Part shown: in pieces, positions 61,501 to 64,000 of the stretch
Position numbering within the stretch: position 1 is the first letter of the stretch
How the letters are laid out: each line of letters begins with the position of its first letter
Translations under genes and position numbers: made by a program
From: Cherax quadricarinatus
Taxonomy: Eukaryota; Arthropoda; Malacostraca; Decapoda; Parastacidae
Assembly: GCF_038502225.1 (NCBI RefSeq)
Contig: NW_027196437.1
Span: forward strand, 1 to 64,000
DNA: 64,000 nt
Direction: 5' to 3'
The notes under the pieces: generated by a model
Told to the model about the DNA's origin: nothing
The model's database searches: none
Seen by the model: only the letters and a program-made list of their open reading frames with translations

Positions 61501-61797
61501 GTAGTTAGGTTAGTGGGTGGGGAAGGGTTACAGGTGTTGCGGGTGTTAAGTTTAGATATAGGTGGGGGGAGTCAGCAGGTGGTGAATGCGGTTGCGTATG
61601 TGGTCACAGATTTTATTTATATATCTTGGGCAATGAGGGAGGTGGGAGTCGAGGAAAGGATAAGAGTGTTAGGGGCCACGATGTATAGAACAAAGTGCCG
61701 CAATAGGGATCTTTATGGGGGAAGATGGGAGACAGCATTTACTGAAGGTTATCGTAGATTCAGGTTGAAGGATTTAAGAGATTTAAGTGTAAAGTAA
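58505..61797 (+). pseudogene. Tx1-like ORF2: APE endonuclease and reverse transcriptase (one frameshift)
   Basis: The frame is open from about 58433 with no ATG: codons around 58480-58505 read CLTINING where the sister copy at 63753 has MTVNINA, so the start has been lost or is non-ATG. Endonuclease: VDVVFIQEHNHKC, VAFVCVYGPAEN, VGGDWNCVIRR, VFSDHRGVLVD. RT: GKAPGVDGLPNDFYVKNW, LALDWRAAYDSVERDALW, GRGLRQGCPLSQILFA, GYVDDTTVLV (catalytic, 60515-60545). Thumb: GGLGLIPLEKRMLSVF. In a G-run near 61086-61096 the frame shifts by one and continues as RMDMQRWWRGRDLMF to a knuckle CKACGCPETIFHAVYFC, ending at 61797. Apart from the start and the G-run it looks intact, suggesting recent activity. Confidence 0.87.
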
Positions 61798-61900
61798 GGG
61801 GTTGCGGCGGGCTAGTTTTCTTGAGTATGGAAATGTGTATAGATGTTAGCGTGTGTGGTATGTTTGGTAATATAATAAATAAGCTTCTTTTGTGATGTGA

Positions 61901-62633
61901 GTTTGGTCTGGGTAGTTGTGTAAGATATGTTATTCACATTGTTTTTCAGAAGGTATTGAATTTAATATGTAAGTAGTGGTGTTTACACTACATGATTGTG
62001 TGTATAATGTGTGAGAGGGTACATCTCACAGTATTTGTGTGTTTGATGGTTTGAGGTGACACAAGGCATGATCTAAGTATGTCTGGATTCTCCTTTTGTC
62101 CTCAAAGGTGTTATACAAAGATAGTACTGTGGTGTATGTGATGTGTAGGTTTATATGTATTCAACACATGCTTGTTGTATGTTCCCTTTCGTTACTTTGT
62201 TTCAATTGTCATTTCAATGCACTTTGTATAGCATTATACAACGGTATCGTTCTTTACCATATGAAGTAATTTTTTTTAGACGCATTCCTTTTGTGTCTGA
62301 GATTGTTGTATACGGGTTTAAGTGTAAATGTAATGAGTCGGTTTTGAGATCTAAGCTCTTTTCTTTGTATGTTTATTTGTATTTTGGTAATGTAAAGCTG
62401 TAATGTTAGGGATAAGTATGTAGATGTTCTAGTAGGATTATGATGTTAGGTTTTGGTTTATTGATTAATGAGAAGGCTGGAAGTAACTGTTACATTTTCT
62501 TGTATATATTATTTTCAATTGTATGAGTCTTTGTCATATGTCATGTTAAATGTAAAATTTATATGGAAGTTAGGTTTTGAGTCATTGAATGTTTTTGTCA
62601 GTTCATGACCCTGTTACGGTGTTTATTTGTAGC
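61901..62633 (+). other. Unassigned T/G-rich region, possibly LINE 3' UTR
   Basis: No credible protein frame; the 82-codon frame at 62155 has no family signature. The sequence may include the 3' UTR of the preceding LINE, but no second copy is available to fix its end. Confidence 0.4.
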
Positions 62634-63741
62634 TATGGCCTATCGTATTTTCGTCAAGTTGAGATCAGCTTGAGTGTATGAACGGCTGGTCGAGAAGTAC
62701 CAGGACGGGAGTGTGGATGTTAGCTCGGCGATACGTGTTCGCCTCATCGATGTGTCTAGGCATTATACCTGGGTGAAAGTCTGAAATGTGCCATTTCAGG
62801 CGGAGGAGACTGACCTGAGGAACGTATTTGAACAGTATGGAACTGTACACCTGGCGATGGCTGGTAAATGGGCGGATGGGGAGCACCCCGGCTTGCCGGA
62901 AGGTACGCTCACACTCAAGATGACGTTGATGCATTCCATCCCGTCTTACGTCATATTGGACGCATTTAGGACGCAGGTAATGGTGTACTACGCTGGGCAG
63001 CGGAAGACTTGTAGGTTATGTGTGCATTGCATACGACCATGTGGCGGTCCATTGTGGGAGATGGCAGCGGAGGCAGGAACCAGGTAGTGAGTCGGAGATA
63101 GAGAAACAGCGGTGGGTCATGCTGATGAGTCAACTGTACGTGGAAGTGGCACTTCCTGGAGTGAGGAAGTGGAGCGTGAGCTGCCACTGGTGGGTACCAG
63201 CCTGTCTCTGCCACAGTTAGTGGGATCTGAGTTCTCTGCCTTGGAGACCGGGGAGACTGTGCAGAGTGGCGAAGTGCGGGTGGAGGCAGACTTTCTGGTG
63301 AAAGTGAAGGAAAAGTCCTTTGAGAAGAAGGGTTCTGCAGACGACGTGTGGTTGGTGAGGAGCCCTGTGCAGAGTGAGGATGAGCAACTTGAAAGATGGG
63401 CGAATATGGAAGATGATTCGCCAGGAGTGGTGAAAGTGATTGAGGTGAATGCTGAGATTCACCGGGAGGCATCAAGTGAGTTGAAGATGGATGCGGAGAG
63501 TGTCAACCATAAGAGGGTGGTGACACAATCCGACTCGGATGATGTTTTGACCCCGGCACAGAGGCCGGGGAAAAAGCCATGGGTAGATGTGGTGCGTGGG
63601 AGCCCCAAAGGTACGCCTGGTCTGGTGTTGGATTGGGGGAGGCCTCAAGTGGTCAGTGAAGAGAGAGGTGGCAGAAGTAAACACGCTGGTAGCGTGTCAG
63701 TGAAAGGTGAAATGGGGAAGCAGGTGAAATCACATAAGTAG
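62634..63741 (+). pseudogene. Tx1-like ORF1, second copy (broken)
   Basis: Reads AYRIFVKLRSA, stop, VYERLVEKYQ, then SRHYTWVKV, stop, NVPFQAEETDLRNVFEQYGT and PSYVILDAFRTQVMVYYAGQ. The knuckle region CRLC...AYDHVAVHC is split by a frame change near 63020-63030. The C-terminal part stays open (63112-63741) and includes SDSDDVLTPAQRPGKK. Two stops, one shift and a missing N-terminus make it non-functional. It confirms that the C-terminal SDSDDVLTPAQ block is conserved within the family. Confidence 0.82.
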
Positions 63742-63752
63742 GTTTCCGGTGT

Positions 63753-64000
63753 ATGACAGTGAATATTAATGCATTGTGTGTGAGTGAGAAGTGTCTGTGG
63801 GTACAGGGATTTTTAAGGTGTTATGCTATAGACATTGTTTTAGTGCAGGAACATAATTTCAAGCTGAGATGGGAATTGGAGGTGGATGGGTACAGAGTGT
63901 TTGTGATGTATTCGGAGCGATTGAAGGGAGGGGTGGGAATCCTGATCCGAGAGACGAGCCCGTTTGTTGTTCATAGGAGCGAAGGAGGGGGGAGAGTCGT
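63753..64000 (+). CDS. Tx1-like ORF2, second copy (5' part, continues beyond window)
   Basis: ATG at 63753, 12 nt after the ORF1 stop. Reads MTVNINALCVSEKCLWVQGF, IDIVLVQEHNFKLRWELEVD and LKGGVGILIRETSPFVVHRS, the beginning of the APE endonuclease (the Glu in QEHN is a metal ligand). It is open to the end of the window and parallels 58505 onward in the first copy. Confidence 0.8.
   Translation, partial: MTVNINALCVSEKCLWVQGFLRCYAIDIVLVQEHNFKLRWELEVDGYRVFVMYSERLKGGVGILIRETSPFVVHRSEGGGRV

Larger units (their letters stand above)
62634..64000 (+). mobile_element. Second Tx1-like LINE copy, runs off the window
   Basis: It starts part-way into ORF1 and continues into ORF2 to the last base. It is in the same orientation as the preceding copy and related but clearly diverged from it, so this is not a simple tandem duplication. 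Confidence 0.85.

Overview
The window looks like nuclear DNA of an arthropod, most likely a decapod crustacean such as a crayfish. The evidence is: very dense (TA)n and (CA)n microsatellites; several dispersed repeats that I recall as decapod repeats (from memory, not searched); many APE-type non-LTR retrotransposons; and one intron-containing host gene with GT-AG boundaries. There are no bacterial operons, and no rRNA genes or CRISPR arrays.

Layout. 1-10.9 kb is simple-sequence and tandem-repeat territory: a degraded LINE tail, a perfect 224-bp inverted repeat, a MITE set inside an (AT)n tract, a tRNA-derived SINE, a 3.3-kb array of a 28-bp unit, an old decayed array and a 27-bp array. 10.9-33.5 kb is a stack of minus-strand retrotransposons. 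Two near-identical full-length copies (A, 10946-17544; B, 26870-33456) carry a triple-zinc-knuckle ORF1 and an EN-RT-RNase H ORF2 (Jockey/I superfamily). Between them lie two decayed relatives (C, D), nested CR1-like fragments, a SINE and a TTAA-flanked MITE.

33.5-41.2 kb (minus strand) holds the only convincing host gene. Three exons (41194-41019, 37410-37323, 35097-33457) join in phase and encode a CoA-dependent acyltransferase / condensation-fold protein with an HHxxxDG active-site motif. About 270 residues of Ser/Thr/Pro/Ala-rich low-complexity sequence sit inside the catalytic domain, just before the active site. The 3' end of the reading frame runs directly into the 5' end of LINE copy B, so the C-terminal half of the domain is missing here. 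Its introns contain a Penelope/retrozyme-like segment with a hammerhead-like motif, an internally deleted LINE and a possible 29-codon membrane microprotein ORF.

42.8-64 kb is again retrotransposon-rich, mostly on the plus strand: a decayed Tx1/L1-like copy, a CR1/L2-like element whose ORF1 is an SGNH-esterase and whose RT core has been deleted, a run of LINE 3' segments alternating with (CA)n tracts, a degraded Jockey-like LINE, a MITE with 28-bp perfect terminal repeats and a tRNA-like promoter between two (TA)n tracts, and an almost intact Tx1-like LINE starting at an (AT)n tract, followed by a second related copy that leaves the window.

I found no clear new defence-like or biosynthetic system. 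The observations most worth checking are the acyltransferase with its internal low-complexity insert and LINE-truncated end, the hammerhead-like motifs, the LINE/(CA)n alternation, and the shared G-run frameshift in copies A and B.
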